From positions 1-64,000 of the forward strand of contig CAIKUQ010000068.1 of NCBI GenBank assembly GCA_903830655.1: a DNA stretch of 64,000 bases, read 5' to 3'. Every line of letters starts with the position of its first letter. Positions within the stretch are counted from its first letter, which is position 1. Under the pieces are notes generated by a model that worked only from the letters and a program-made list of their open reading frames with translations, was not told where the DNA came from and searched no databases. Both the position numbers and the translations under genes were made by a program. Shown here one piece after another: positions 52,894 through 61,877 of the stretch. The DNA comes from an uncultured Actinomycetes bacterium (GTDB lineage: Bacteria; Actinomycetota; Acidimicrobiia; Acidimicrobiales; RAAP-2).

Positions 52894-53706
52894 GTGAGTG
52901 AATTTCTTACCCCGCAGCTCCGCTTAGCCGGAGGAGTGGACCCGGTAGGTCCAAACCTCTACGCGGGCGAACTTTCGGCCATGTTTAATGTGGTCAACCA
53001 CCCCAATGGAGGGTATCTGCACGCGGTTCTAGCCAGCGCCGCGTTGGCGGCGGGAATCGACGCGGGCGCGACCCAACTTGACGTGACCGCTATCACCACC
53101 AATTACATGGAGGCTCCTAAGCCCGGCCCCGTTGAAATTCACACTCAGGTTCGTAAAATCGGCCGTAGTGCATCCTTCGTCCACGCCGAGATGCATCAAG
53201 ACGGGGTCGTGAACTGTGAGGCGCTCGCGACTCTCGGAGTTCTCGAAGATTCCCCCAAAATCCGTTACGAGGGCTCGCTGGCCTTTGAGGTTGCACCACG
53301 CGAAGAATGCGTACGCGCCCCCATGCCCGACGCCCCGAATCTACTGCGGGTCGTTGAGGTAGAACTCGATCCGGCCTTTTCTAAATGGTGGCATGGGGAG
53401 ACCACCGACTGGGCGGAGGTGCGCGGTTGGATTCGTTTGGCCGATGGCGACATGGATTGGAATGCGTGGAGTCTCCACTTCGCGAGTGATGTGTTGCCCC
53501 CTTCGGTAATTCCGATTGGCTCGTCGGGCTGGGTCCCCACATTGCAACTGACCAGTTACGTCCGTCGCAAGCCACAATCGGAGTGGCTGAAAGTTCGACA
53601 GTGGTCACAAGTAATAGCGGACAACGTTATTGATGAACGCTGTGACATCTTTGACGACGAAGGTTTAGTGGCTACCGCATCGCAACTCGCCATTGCCCGG
53701 TTCTAA
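52894..53706 (+). CDS. Acyl-CoA thioesterase, TesB/double-hotdog family
   Basis: A ~270-residue double-hotdog protein. NHPNGGYLHAVLASAALAAG resembles the first hotdog helix, TAITTNYMEAPKPGPVEIHT and VRKIGRSASFVHAEMHQDG the strand pattern of TesB-like thioesterases. A second hotdog half follows (SLHFASDVLPPSVIPIG, LQLTSYVRRKP). It probably cleaves acyl-CoA. It starts behind a leaderless box; arfB follows with no spacer. Confidence 0.85.
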   Translation: MSEFLTPQLRLAGGVDPVGPNLYAGELSAMFNVVNHPNGGYLHAVLASAALAAGIDAGATQLDVTAITTNYMEAPKPGPVEIHTQVRKIGRSASFVHAEMHQDGVVNCEALATLGVLEDSPKIRYEGSLAFEVAPREECVRAPMPDAPNLLRVVEVELDPAFSKWWHGETTDWAEVRGWIRLADGDMDWNAWSLHFASDVLPPSVIPIGSSGWVPTLQLTSYVRRKPQSEWLKVRQWSQVIADNVIDERCDIFDDEGLVATASQLAIARF

Positions 53707-54141
53707 ATGACAACGAAAGTGCCCTTCGTCACAGAAGAGGGGGAATTGGTCTTGAGTGCCAAGATTCGAATCCCCGCCTCGGAGATTGTGATCCGTGCCA
53801 CCACCTCCCAAGGGCCAGGCGGACAACACGTAAATCGCACCCTGTCCAAGATTGTGGTCACCTTTCACATTCGCGATTCAGCGGCACTGCAAGAGAGTGA
53901 TAAGGACTGGTTAGTCGAGAAGCTGGGGCCAGTCGTGCGAACCAGCGCGAGTCGCTTTCGCTCCCAGCGCCAGAATAAACAAGCGGCTCTCGAGCAGTTG
54001 GCCGAACGCCTAGTGGTGGGCTTGGTGCGACCAAAAACTCGACGCGCGACCAAACCCTCGAAGTCGTCAAAGACGAAACGGTTGGATTCCAAACGTTCCC
54101 GCGGCGAGGTAAAACGACTACGCCGCACTATTGAGGACTAG
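53707..54141 (+). CDS. arfB: Alternative ribosome-rescue peptidyl-tRNA hydrolase ArfB
   Basis: ArfB (YaeJ) releases stalled ribosomes. The 144-residue product has the GGQ release motif in TTSQGPGGQHVNRTLSKI and a long Lys/Arg tail (KTRRATKPSKSSKTKRLDSK) that enters the mRNA channel. It begins directly at the previous stop (TAA-ATG) and ends overlapping surE. Confidence 0.92.
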   Translation: MTTKVPFVTEEGELVLSAKIRIPASEIVIRATTSQGPGGQHVNRTLSKIVVTFHIRDSAALQESDKDWLVEKLGPVVRTSASRFRSQRQNKQAALEQLAERLVVGLVRPKTRRATKPSKSSKTKRLDSKRSRGEVKRLRRTIED

Positions 54142-54980
54142 TAGCGCTCTTTCAGGTGCTTGGAAATCACGGAGAGCGCGGCATTTACCGTGTCGTCGAG
54201 ACCCGGGTTGGAGTCTTCGTGCGGACCGCGAAGGGGAGTGACTACGGCGTAGCCGGCGTGAATCAAGGCGCCGTCGTCGTCTTCGGCTTCATCGGAGGTG
54301 TCGCCCAAACTCGGACTGGCCGAACCGAGATTCAACTTTAGGACACCGCGCTCGCCCAAGGTGCCTCCCGAAGCATCAAGAGCGTCATGCACCACTGCCG
54401 CGTGAGAGACCCGACCGCGACGCACACCTTTGAGTTCTGCCCCGGGCAAGTTGGGGACATTCAAATTCAAGAGGGTCCCTCGAGGAGCTGCGGCCAATTG
54501 CTCGAGTACCTCCACGGCCACTGCACCGGCGGTGTCGTAGTGGACATCGTCACCCCACTGCACCGAAACCGCCAGGCCCGAAAGTCCAAACTGTGCGCCA
54601 GTAAATACCGCACCAACGGTTCCGGAGTGCAGGATTGAACGACCGACGTTGGCTCCAGCGTTAATGCCCGAGAGCACAAAATCAGGAACAAAATCAAAGG
54701 TCCCCACCACCCCAAGGATGGTGCAGAGTGCGGGTGCGGCGTCGAGACCATAGGTCGGGAGAGACTCGGCCCCTTCGATGGTGAATCGCTCGTATTTCAC
54801 ACCCTCCATATCGAAGACATCACCCACCGCGGCACTCATACCTGAATAATTTCGGTCCGGTGCAACCACGATTGCTTGGCGGTTGCGGGGGTCTGCTTCG
54901 ACCCAAGTGGCAACGCAGCGAGCCAAAGTGGCGATACCGGGGGCCTGCACGCCATCATCGTTGGTAATGAGAATTTTCAT
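54138..54980 (-). CDS. surE: 5'/3'-nucleotidase SurE
   Basis: SurE dephosphorylates nucleoside monophosphates. The 280-residue product has the metal-site start MKILITNDDGVQAPGIATLA, APDRNYSGMSAAVG, and the conserved LSGINAGANVGRSILHSGTV. ATG 54978-54980. It is convergent with arfB (4-base overlap). Confidence 0.94.
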   Translation of the reverse strand: MKILITNDDGVQAPGIATLARCVATWVEADPRNRQAIVVAPDRNYSGMSAAVGDVFDMEGVKYERFTIEGAESLPTYGLDAAPALCTILGVVGTFDFVPDFVLSGINAGANVGRSILHSGTVGAVFTGAQFGLSGLAVSVQWGDDVHYDTAGAVAVEVLEQLAAAPRGTLLNLNVPNLPGAELKGVRRGRVSHAAVVHDALDASGGTLGERGVLKLNLGSASPSLGDTSDEAEDDDGALIHAGYAVVTPLRGPHEDSNPGLDDTVNAALSVISKHLKERY

Positions 54981-55059
54981 GGAAGCCCTAACAAGTAAAC
55001 AACTACGAGTACCCTAATTGTCCTAAGTTACATGTACGTGAGATTGAGGAAACAAAGCC

Positions 55060-55968
55060 ATGCTGCCTACCGGTGAACAAATTGCAATTGCCCACGGCAA
55101 CCAGCGGGCGGTTATTACCGAAGTTGGGGCGAGCCTGCGGAATTTTGTGGCCGGAGGCATCAATGTTATTGAGGGATACGCCGCCGAAGACCTCGCCGAT
55201 GGGGCCCGCGGACAGGTCATGTTCCCGTGGCCCAATCGACTTTCGAGTGAGGAGTGGACTTTCTCAAATCGTGTGGGATCTCCGCTCGTCGACAATGTCG
55301 CGACTCGTACCTTCAATCATGGATTAATTCGCTACACCCCGTTTACCATCGACGCGGTAAACCAAAACCGTTGTTCGTTGAGCTTGGTGCTCCACCCATC
55401 CCCGAGTTACCCCTTCGCCGCTCAAATCAAGATTGACTATCACCTGGGCGCCATGGGCCTGACTTGCACGATGACCGTGACCAACATTGATTCGGTGCCG
55501 ATACCCTTTGGCGCAGGTTCTCATCCCTACTTGGCCGTCACCACCCCAAGTATTGAGGGCGCGACACTCCACATTCCAGGCAAAGCGGTCGTTGACATCA
55601 ACGACCGTCTTCTGCCAACGGGAACAATCTCGCCAGTGATTGGCACCGATCGCGACTTCCTACATCCCAAGAGTGTTTCGGGGGTTGTTTTAAATACCAC
55701 CTATACCGATTTCATTCGCGATGACCTTGGAATGGCCACCTTCGCCGTGACCGACGCTGAGGGCCGGAGCGTGGAGATTGCCATGGACCGCAACTTTCCC
55801 TACGCCTGTGTCTACACCGGCGACACCCGAGACCCCGGTCGGCGCCGAACCTCGATTGCTATTGAGCCAATGACCTGCGCGGCCGATGCCTTTCACAGCG
55901 GTAAAGACATCATCGTTCTCGAGCCCGGCCAGCATTGGGCCGGCAGCTGGCGACTTCGTCGTCTCTAG
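55060..55968 (+). CDS. Aldose 1-epimerase family protein
   Basis: A 302-residue galactose-mutarotase-like beta protein. FPWPNRLSSEEWTFSNRVG, FNHGLIRYTPF and IPFGAGSHPYLAV give the conserved Arg and His of the active site, with a late Glu region near IAIEPMTCAADAFH. It interconverts sugar anomers. ATG 55060 follows GAGGAAA. It overlaps the convergent MpaB gene by four bases. Confidence 0.9.
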   Translation: MLPTGEQIAIAHGNQRAVITEVGASLRNFVAGGINVIEGYAAEDLADGARGQVMFPWPNRLSSEEWTFSNRVGSPLVDNVATRTFNHGLIRYTPFTIDAVNQNRCSLSLVLHPSPSYPFAAQIKIDYHLGAMGLTCTMTVTNIDSVPIPFGAGSHPYLAVTTPSIEGATLHIPGKAVVDINDRLLPTGTISPVIGTDRDFLHPKSVSGVVLNTTYTDFIRDDLGMATFAVTDAEGRSVEIAMDRNFPYACVYTGDTRDPGRRRTSIAIEPMTCAADAFHSGKDIIVLEPGQHWAGSWRLRRL

Positions 55969-56834
55969 AGGGTGACGCGCGGTGTCGGTGGAACGGCGAC
56001 GCGCATACCAACGCAGATCAACTTGGTAACGGGATGGATGAAGAAGCGGTCGAGCCGTGGCGTTGATTTAATTTCGAGCATGTCGCAAGCCCACATCGGA
56101 AGAATTGAATAGGAACTCCGAAGCAGGAACCAAAAGACGAAACGTCGGGTTCGCCCCTGCACCACTTCGTGCTGCAAGAAGTTCCGAGCTCGGCGCCCAT
56201 CGTTGCGTAGTTCAAGCGCAAATCGATAATTTTCGAGCTCCACTCGTAAGTCGGCCGCAGAAAGTGGAATTGGTGAGCAGCCGAGGTCGGTCGCGAGCTG
56301 CGCCATTTCGGCAACGTACTGGTCATCTTCACCCTTGCGCAAGGGCACTTTGCCGAAGAATTCGTAGGCCCGGTAGAACATGGCGATCTCAGCACAGTGC
56401 ACCCACGACAATAGATCGGGGTCGTTAGCGGCGTACGGCTCACCTTCGTCGGTCAACCCAACTACTCGTTCGTGAACCTGGAGCACCCGGTTAATTGACT
56501 TGGCCGCGAAGGACTTCGAGCCGTAGGTGGTTGCGCCAATGAAGTTGGCGGTTTGCAACATACGCCCAAAGGGATCATCTTGGTAGCGCGAGTGCTGGGC
56601 GACGCCCGCCATGGCGCGCGGATGCAGCATTTGGAGAAAGAGCGACGCGAGGCCCCCGACCACCATCGACGCCAAGTCCCCGTGTACCAATCGAGCTACC
56701 GAGTCAATGGCCGTGTAGGCCTCGAGGGGATCTTGGCAAATCGGTGGCGGGTTTTGGGTCAGTCCAATGGCGTCTCGAATTTTCACGTTGACGCGCTTTT
56801 TCAGCCCGGTTACCTCGGGGGGAGAAGTATCCAC
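55965..56834 (-). CDS. MpaB/latex-clearing-protein-like oxygenase (DUF2236)
   Basis: A 289-residue protein matching the oxygenase MpaB family: LQMLHPRAMAGVAQHSRYQDD with the conserved His, DPFGRMLQTANFIGATTYGS, and WVHCAEIAMFYRAYEFFG. These are haem b-type or related oxygenases of unclear substrate. GTG 56832-56834 is set by a leaderless box. It is divergent from clpS. Confidence 0.85.
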   Translation of the reverse strand: MDTSPPEVTGLKKRVNVKIRDAIGLTQNPPPICQDPLEAYTAIDSVARLVHGDLASMVVGGLASLFLQMLHPRAMAGVAQHSRYQDDPFGRMLQTANFIGATTYGSKSFAAKSINRVLQVHERVVGLTDEGEPYAANDPDLLSWVHCAEIAMFYRAYEFFGKVPLRKGEDDQYVAEMAQLATDLGCSPIPLSAADLRVELENYRFALELRNDGRRARNFLQHEVVQGRTRRFVFWFLLRSSYSILPMWACDMLEIKSTPRLDRFFIHPVTKLICVGMRVAVPPTPRVTL

Positions 56835-56840
56835 GGATTT

Positions 56841-56846
56841 AGCCTA
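56841..56846 (-). promoter_or_regulatory. Leaderless -10 box for MpaB gene
   Basis: On the minus strand TAGGCT is followed by six bases and GTG at 56834; same hexamer and spacing as at recG. Confidence 0.5.
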
Positions 56847-56891
56847 GAGATAACTCTTCCCTTTTCGTGCGGGACGTGGGAAACTACGAGG

Positions 56892-57194
56892 GTGAAGACT
56901 CTACAGAGATTCCAGCTCTCTAGTGAAACCGATACCGACACCATTACCCGCACGGTCACTAAGAAACCTTGGAAGGTGATTGTCTGGGATGATCCGGTCA
57001 CCCCGATGCGCGTAGTCGAGGTGATCTTTCGCAAGATTTTTGGCTACCCCGACGCCAAGTGCACCCAGTTGATGCTGACCGTTCACCACGAGGGCAAGGC
57101 CGTGGTGTGGGATGGCGCACAAGAACGGGCTATCCACTTCTGCACTCAACTCCAAGCGGCGGGCTTAGTGGCCTCTGTCGAAGAGGATAAGTAA
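56892..57194 (+). CDS. clpS: ATP-dependent Clp protease adaptor ClpS
   Basis: ClpS delivers N-end-rule substrates to ClpAP/ClpCP. The 100-residue product has KPWKVIVWDDPVTPMRVVEV and FGYPDAKCTQLMLTVHHEGKAVVWDG, covering the family's N-degron pocket and Clp-binding face. GTG 56892. The stop and the next ATG overlap by one base (TAATG); DUF2017 next to clpS is standard in actinobacteria. Confidence 0.93.
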   Translation: MKTLQRFQLSSETDTDTITRTVTKKPWKVIVWDDPVTPMRVVEVIFRKIFGYPDAKCTQLMLTVHHEGKAVVWDGAQERAIHFCTQLQAAGLVASVEEDK

Positions 57195-57619
57195 TGTCAC
57201 TTTTCAAGAAGAAGCGTGATGGGTCAATCTCGGTAAACCTAAATGACACTGCCCGATCTTTTGTCGGTGAAATTTTTAGTCAGGTGGTCGCAGCGGAAAA
57301 TGATCCGAACCACGAGTGGCATCTGTCGATGAATCCTCCAATAAATCGCGCGGCCAGCTCGGACGACCCACTAGCGACCTTTGCTCGGCAAAAGGAGATG
57401 GCCTCGAACTCTGAGCTGGCTCAGATGACCATTCATGAAGAAACGCTGAGTACCGGCGAGGCTTACGCCTGGATGACCTCGCTAGCGCTAGCCCTGAGAG
57501 CCATCAGCTCTTTGCGCAACATTGACGACGAGGTGGCATTGCACAATGCTGACCCTGAGGTTAAGCAGTACATCGTGACTATCCAGAGCCTGCTCTTTGG
57601 ATTAGCTGACTGCTTATAG
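57194..57619 (+). CDS. DUF2017 family protein
   Basis: A 141-residue helical protein directly after clpS (stop/start overlap). The pairing and the FVGEIFSQV, TGEAYAWMTSLALALRA stretches fit DUF2017, whose role is unknown. It is convergent with the SWEET-like gene with no gap. Confidence 0.85.
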   Translation: MSLFKKKRDGSISVNLNDTARSFVGEIFSQVVAAENDPNHEWHLSMNPPINRAASSDDPLATFARQKEMASNSELAQMTIHEETLSTGEAYAWMTSLALALRAISSLRNIDDEVALHNADPEVKQYIVTIQSLLFGLADCL

Positions 57620-58216
57620 CTACGCGGAGACTACCTCTGCGCCACGAGAATTCTTAACTCGAACGATGATGATGAGCGAGGCGGGCACCAGCACCAACGC
57701 GGGGAGATAGATCGCTGGCTGGTGCAACAAAATTCCGTAGGTGAACCAACAGACTGCGGTGATTACAACTAGCCAATAGCTTCCGATGGAAACGCCCGTG
57801 AGGTCTGAGCCACTAAACACTTTGCGGAGTTGGGGTATGTACATGGTGATTGGGGCAGCGTCGCCCATGAGCCCAACGATCCACCGGGTGGAGTGATGCA
57901 GGCCAAAGAGAGTCGCGATGAGGGTCACCGAGGTGACGCCAGCTAAACCCCACCAAAAATGAGAAATGTGTTTGTGCGCCTTGGCGGCCAGATACGAAAC
58001 CCAAAGTGCGAGAATGAGGAACGCCCCGTTGGACTCCCACTCAGCGGGAACTGAGTACAAGATGCCGTAGGAGATCCAAATCTCACCACAGAAGATCGAG
58101 AGAATCCATGTTCCCAGGGCGACACCATTGGCGCCCGCGATTCGGATTCGCTTGGCCTGCAGGTAACACTGGATAACGGTGAGGACCGGAGCCGTGATAG
58201 CGAGGAATCCAGTCAT
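57620..58216 (-). CDS. Seven-helix SWEET/PQ-loop transporter-like protein
   Basis: The 198-residue product has about seven membrane helices made of two similar three-helix units joined by one helix. The first runs from VLTVIQCYLQAKRI to FCGEIWISYGIL. The second runs from ITMYIPQLRKVF (with the PQ pair) through DLTGVSIGSYWLVVI to AVCWFTYGILL. This 3+1+3 layout is that of eukaryotic SWEET sugar carriers; bacteria usually have three-helix SemiSWEETs. ATG 58214-58216 follows AAAGGTGAG. A sugar substrate is inference. Confidence 0.72.
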   Translation of the reverse strand: MTGFLAITAPVLTVIQCYLQAKRIRIAGANGVALGTWILSIFCGEIWISYGILYSVPAEWESNGAFLILALWVSYLAAKAHKHISHFWWGLAGVTSVTLIATLFGLHHSTRWIVGLMGDAAPITMYIPQLRKVFSGSDLTGVSIGSYWLVVITAVCWFTYGILLHQPAIYLPALVLVPASLIIIVRVKNSRGAEVVSA

Positions 58217-58300
58217 CTCTCACCTTTCTACGAAACCAGTAGTTCGCCTGACCACCTGCGCGCTCGGTCGCAATGCGTGGGATGAACTACGAGTCTCTAT

Positions 58301-58376
58301 TGGTGCGCCGACCGGGACTTGAACCCGGAACCTGTTGATTAAGAGTCAAATGCTCTGCCAATTGAGCTATCGGCGC
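58301..58376 (-). tRNA. tRNA-Lys (CTT)
   Basis: Minus strand: acceptor GCGCCGA/TCGGCGC, D arm GCTC/GAGC, stem TTGAC-TCTTAAT-type loop with anticodon CTT (complement of 58341-58343), T arm GGTTCAAGTCC. CCA is encoded (58301-58303). Confidence 0.95.
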
Positions 58377-58427
58377 ATTTACGAGTCTAGCGGTTTGGGG
58401 TGGTCGGCACTGGTGAGACCGAACAAA

Positions 58428-58504
58428 TGGGGTGAGCGACGGGGTTCGAACCCGCGACCTCCAGGACCACAACCTGGCGCTCTAACCAACTGAGCTACGC
58501 CCAC
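58428..58504 (-). tRNA. tRNA-His (GTG)
   Basis: Minus strand: acceptor GTGGGCG/CGCTCAC with one G-U pair, D arm GCTC/GAGC, CCAGG-TTGTGGT-CCTGG with anticodon GTG (complement of 58468-58470). CCA is encoded. It lies 51 bases from tRNA-Lys, probably co-transcribed. Confidence 0.95.
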
Positions 58505-58575
58505 CAAGGAGTATTAAGTATGCCACAGGTAAAGCCGGCATTCCAGCGCCCTAGAAATAACTGAAGGGGCTGGAC

Positions 58576-58581
58576 TACAAT
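58576..58581 (+). promoter_or_regulatory. -10 box before the DivIVA-like gene
   Basis: TACAAT lies 45 bases before GTG 58627; GAGAGGAAG lies four bases before the start. It is a conventional leadered promoter; no clear -35. Confidence 0.4.
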
Positions 58582-58626
58582 TTGTTCCCAACTCGAAGCA
58601 TCCCCATCGATGAGAGAGGAAGCCCC

Positions 58627-59796
58627 GTGGCTACCGAGAAGAAATCAGATCCAATGGCTCCAGCCAAGAAGACGACCGCGAAGAGCCCTGCGCCTCGCAA
58701 GTCGATTTCCACTTCGCGGGTGCCACTCGATAAGGCGACCCCCGCTAAGAAGCCAGCAAAACGAACAAGCGCCGCGAGTGCGCCAAAGCCGAAGGTCCAC
58801 AAAGTTGCCACTTTGCCAAGCCCCCCCGCTTTTATGAGCGATTCGATGGCCAAGGAAAGCTCTGGCAGTTGGAGTTTTTTCCGCAAAGCTGAGCCCGAGT
58901 CGTCGCCAATCTCGGGATCAAAAGATCTTGAACACATTCTACGACAGCGCATTCGTGATTTAGAGAGCGAAGTCAAGTTTCTTCGTGACAATCCTCTCGA
59001 TTTGAGTCGATTTGACGACACCGAGCTAACGGTTCTGGCATCAGAATCGTCAACGCGCATTTTGCTCGTCGCGCGGGAGGATGTTCGCAAAAAAACCGGC
59101 GAAGCGCAAACCTTCCTCGACCGTGCTCGGGGCGAAGCGGACAAAATCGTCTCGGCAGCTACGAAAGAGGCCAAGGCCCTCACGGCCGATGGTAAGCGCC
59201 AATACGAAGAGGCCGTTTCGGCGGCCCGCGTTGATGCCGAAGAAATCTTGTCAACAGTCCAAGCTACTGCCACGGCTCAAATCAGCACGGCCACGGCAAC
59301 CTACGACGAATTGATGTCACGCGCAAAGAGCGAGTCCGAAGAGCTACTTCAGAGTTCGCGACTTGCAGCAGAAGAGACCGTTCGAAGCTCACACGTTGAT
59401 GCCAACGCCATGCGTCAAGCGGTGGTGGGAGAGGTCCAAGCCCTGCGTGACGAGGCAACCGAAAAGGCAGCCGAGTTGATGGAAAAGACAAAAGCTCAGG
59501 CGTCGCAAATCATGGCGGACGCGAAGGAGCGCGCTTCACACCTTGTAGAAGAGGCGACCGAAAAGAAAAAGGTTCTTCTCCAGCAGGTCCAAGAGCAAAA
59601 GCAGTACTTGCAAAAGACTCTCAAGTCGGCCGCGACGGTCCAAAAGGCATTCACCGAGGGCTTTGAGCTCATGCATCAAACAATCGCCAGTTCCATTGAA
59701 CACCTCCAAAAACCCACTACTTTGGCGCAGGATCAGGTGGCCGTCATTGATGAGCAACTCACAAGATCAAATTTCGGCATAACCTACGAAGAGTAG
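58627..59796 (+). CDS. DivIVA-like coiled-coil protein with Lys/Ala/Pro-rich N terminus
   Basis: A ~389-residue soluble protein. Residues ~1-70 are disordered and basic (KKTTAKSPAPRKSISTSR). The rest is long coiled coil: LEHILRQRIRDLESEVKFL, then Ala/Glu/Lys heptads with many A-D-x-I and A-x-x-E-A-x repeats (TEKAAELMEKTKAQASQIMA). This resembles Wag31/DivIVA-type polar scaffolds. GTG 58627 follows GAGAGGAAG. A role in polar growth is inference. Confidence 0.65.
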   Translation: MATEKKSDPMAPAKKTTAKSPAPRKSISTSRVPLDKATPAKKPAKRTSAASAPKPKVHKVATLPSPPAFMSDSMAKESSGSWSFFRKAEPESSPISGSKDLEHILRQRIRDLESEVKFLRDNPLDLSRFDDTELTVLASESSTRILLVAREDVRKKTGEAQTFLDRARGEADKIVSAATKEAKALTADGKRQYEEAVSAARVDAEEILSTVQATATAQISTATATYDELMSRAKSESEELLQSSRLAAEETVRSSHVDANAMRQAVVGEVQALRDEATEKAAELMEKTKAQASQIMADAKERASHLVEEATEKKKVLLQQVQEQKQYLQKTLKSAATVQKAFTEGFELMHQTIASSIEHLQKPTTLAQDQVAVIDEQLTRSNFGITYEE

Positions 59797-59812
59797 GTTC
59801 GCCTAGTTTCGC

Positions 59813-59886
59813 GCCCTTGTAGCTCAACTGGATAGAGCAGACGGTTTCTACCCGTCAGGTTGCGGGTTCGACTCCTGCCGGGGGCA
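59813..59886 (+). tRNA. tRNA-Arg (TCT)
   Basis: Acceptor GCCCTTG/CGGGGGC (two G-U pairs), D arm GCTC/GAGC, GACGG-TTTCTAC-CCGTC with anticodon TCT at 59847-59849, T arm GCGGG-TTCGACT-CCTGC. CCA is not encoded. It lies four bases from the convergent methyltransferase stop. Confidence 0.94.
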
Positions 59887-59889
59887 CTG

Positions 59890-61137
59890 TTAGTAGTGGA
59901 GAATTCCCGAGGCTCCTTCGCGGGCGAGAACAATTTGCTCCACCGAGATGTGACGCTCTAAGAAACCAGCTTCACAGTACTCGAGGTAAAAATCCCACAT
60001 CCGTAAGAAACGTTCGTCGTAACCAAGTTCGAGCGCCTCAGTGCGATGCTTCTGTACATTCATGCGCCACTCGCGCAAGGTGCGTGCGTAGGAGTGGCTA
60101 AACTCCTCCAGGTGGGTAAGGCGAAGTGAAGTCTTGGAACTAATTGTGGTGAGGATTGCCTGAGTTGAAGGTAAGCAACCGCCGGGGAAGATGTAGCGAC
60201 GGATGAAGTCCTGGTGGGTTTTGTAGCGCTCGAATTCACTGTCTTTAATGACAATGCATTGCAGAGCAATGAGCCCATCTTCGGTAACGAGTCGTTCGAG
60301 GGCCTGAAAGAAGGTCGTGTATTGACGCCAGTCAACTGCTTCAATCATTTCAATTGAGGCCAGGTGTGTGAATTGACCCCGTAGGTCTCGGTAGTCTTCG
60401 AGCAAGACGGTCACGAGGTGTTCGAGACCCGCGGCCCGTATACGCTCGGTGGCGAACGCGTGCTGCTCGGTGGAGATTGTCGTGGTTGTGACCGAACATC
60501 CGTACTTCTTGGCCGCGTGCAGGGCAAATCCGCCCCAGCCTGTTCCGATTTCTAGAAGTCGAGAATCTTTGGTCAGGCCGAGCTTTCGACAGAGCCGGTC
60601 GAACTTCTCGACCGAAGCCTCCTCAAGTGATACCTCTTGGCTCGAGAAATAACCGCTGGAATAGGCGAGAGTGGGATCTAAGAACAGTTGGAAGAAGTCG
60701 TTTCCCAGGTCGTAGTGAGCAGAAATATTTTTGCGGTCACGGCGGCGAGTGTCCGACGCGTCATTGTTACGTCCAACCCGCCAGAGCTTTTTAAGCCAGA
60801 GGGTTCGGTTGGCAAAGGCGTTAAGAGACTGGAGGTTCACCGCGAGTAAACGAAGTACTGCCACGGTGTCTTCGCTTGTCCAATCGCCAACGATGTATCC
60901 CTCGGCTAGGCCCACTCCGCCGCGCCATAAAAGTCTCGACCAGAAATCCTTGGAGTGAATGGTGAGCGTTGCGTCGATGCCTTCACCCGCCGAACCAAAG
61001 AGGGTGGTCTGACCATCTTCAACAAGGGTGAGTTGGCCACCTTTAATTTGGCTGGCGATACGCAACATGATGAGTCGGGCTAAGCCATTCGTGGGACGTG
61101 CGGCGGGGGGAGTGGCAGTTTTAATCGAGGGGGTCAT
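59890..61137 (-). CDS. Cyclopropane-fatty-acyl-phospholipid synthase-family methyltransferase
   Basis: CFA-type enzymes add a methyl/methylene from SAM to double bonds of membrane fatty acids. The ~415-residue product has an N-terminal domain (LTIHSKDFWSRLLWRGGVGL, EGYIVGDWTSED) and NISAHYDLGNDFFQLFLDPT. The SAM motif LLEIGTGWGGFALHAAKKYG, IEMIEAVDWRQY and IFPGGCLPS complete the signature. ATG 61135-61137 overlaps the DUF1365 stop (ATGA); a longer in-frame extension to 61266 is Arg-rich and unlikely. Cyclopropane, methyl-branched or furan product cannot be told. Confidence 0.92.
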   Translation of the reverse strand: MTPSIKTATPPAARPTNGLARLIMLRIASQIKGGQLTLVEDGQTTLFGSAGEGIDATLTIHSKDFWSRLLWRGGVGLAEGYIVGDWTSEDTVAVLRLLAVNLQSLNAFANRTLWLKKLWRVGRNNDASDTRRRDRKNISAHYDLGNDFFQLFLDPTLAYSSGYFSSQEVSLEEASVEKFDRLCRKLGLTKDSRLLEIGTGWGGFALHAAKKYGCSVTTTTISTEQHAFATERIRAAGLEHLVTVLLEDYRDLRGQFTHLASIEMIEAVDWRQYTTFFQALERLVTEDGLIALQCIVIKDSEFERYKTHQDFIRRYIFPGGCLPSTQAILTTISSKTSLRLTHLEEFSHSYARTLREWRMNVQKHRTEALELGYDERFLRMWDFYLEYCEAGFLERHISVEQIVLAREGASGILHY

Positions 61138-61877
61138 AGCTGTTTCCTCGGATGAGTGTAGAACTTGGCTTTGCGGAACGCCAAAACGACCGCTTCGCGG
61201 TAGATTCCTTCGGAGACGCGAAAGGTCTGTAGCGGGTAGAGCACGAGTGTTCGAAGCAAGTTCCACCGCGACAGCGGTACCCGGCGAAGGGTCATGCCCG
61301 CTCGAAAGACCTGACTCTCATCTTTCAACACCGACACCGTAAAAGCCAACTTCTCGGTGGGACTAGTGAGTCGAAATCTGTAGGCCAGGTCCATTGGCAA
61401 GAAGGGTGATACGTGAAGCGCCTTTGGCTGCAGTGGTAAATCCGCGAACCCATCGCGGGTATCAATGACGTAATTGTGATTCTCTCCCCACGGCGTGTTG
61501 CTGACCGAGGCGACGACCGCCTCAAGGGTGGTTTCATCTCGGGCGAAGCAGTAATACACCACAATCGGGTTAAAGAGCCAACCCCACGTGCGGTGGTGCC
61601 CCAACATCGCAACGGGACCAGCCGTCTCAAAGCCGGCTTCAGTTTTGACAAACGCACGAACCGCGTCAGCCAGGGGTACATCGGGATCGCCAAAAAAATC
61701 TTTGCGGCTCCAGCGAATAGGTGTGCGAAAGCGCGAGCTCCAGAGCGGCCACAGCTTTAGGCTTTCGAGCTCGTCCAAAAAGAGCAGTGGCATCATGATG
61801 CGATTCGTAAAGGTACGAGCGGGCGACTGGGTTCGCACGTGACTTACCCTTCCGACGTAAAGTGCCGACCTAGTCAA
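61134..61877 (-). CDS. DUF1365 family protein
   Basis: A 247-residue protein: LYVGRVSHVRTQSPARTFTN, FNPIVVYYCFARDE, WGENHNYVID and KALHVSPFLPMDLAYRF are DUF1365 hallmarks. It is always found with CFA-type methyltransferases and the FAD oxidoreductase. It overlaps both neighbours (ATGA downstream, eight bases upstream). Function unknown. Confidence 0.9.
   Translation of the reverse strand: MTRSALYVGRVSHVRTQSPARTFTNRIMMPLLFLDELESLKLWPLWSSRFRTPIRWSRKDFFGDPDVPLADAVRAFVKTEAGFETAGPVAMLGHHRTWGWLFNPIVVYYCFARDETTLEAVVASVSNTPWGENHNYVIDTRDGFADLPLQPKALHVSPFLPMDLAYRFRLTSPTEKLAFTVSVLKDESQVFRAGMTLRRVPLSRWNLLRTLVLYPLQTFRVSEGIYREAVVLAFRKAKFYTHPRKQL

Noticed and set aside
56553-56891. Long N-terminal extension of clpS
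   Set aside because: The extension runs antisense through the MpaB gene and is unlike ClpS; the family-length protein starts at GTG 56892.
61138-61266. 43-residue N-terminal extension of the CFA-type enzyme
   Set aside because: Arg-rich sequence inside DUF1365 on the same strand; ATG 61137 with the ATGA overlap fits family length.
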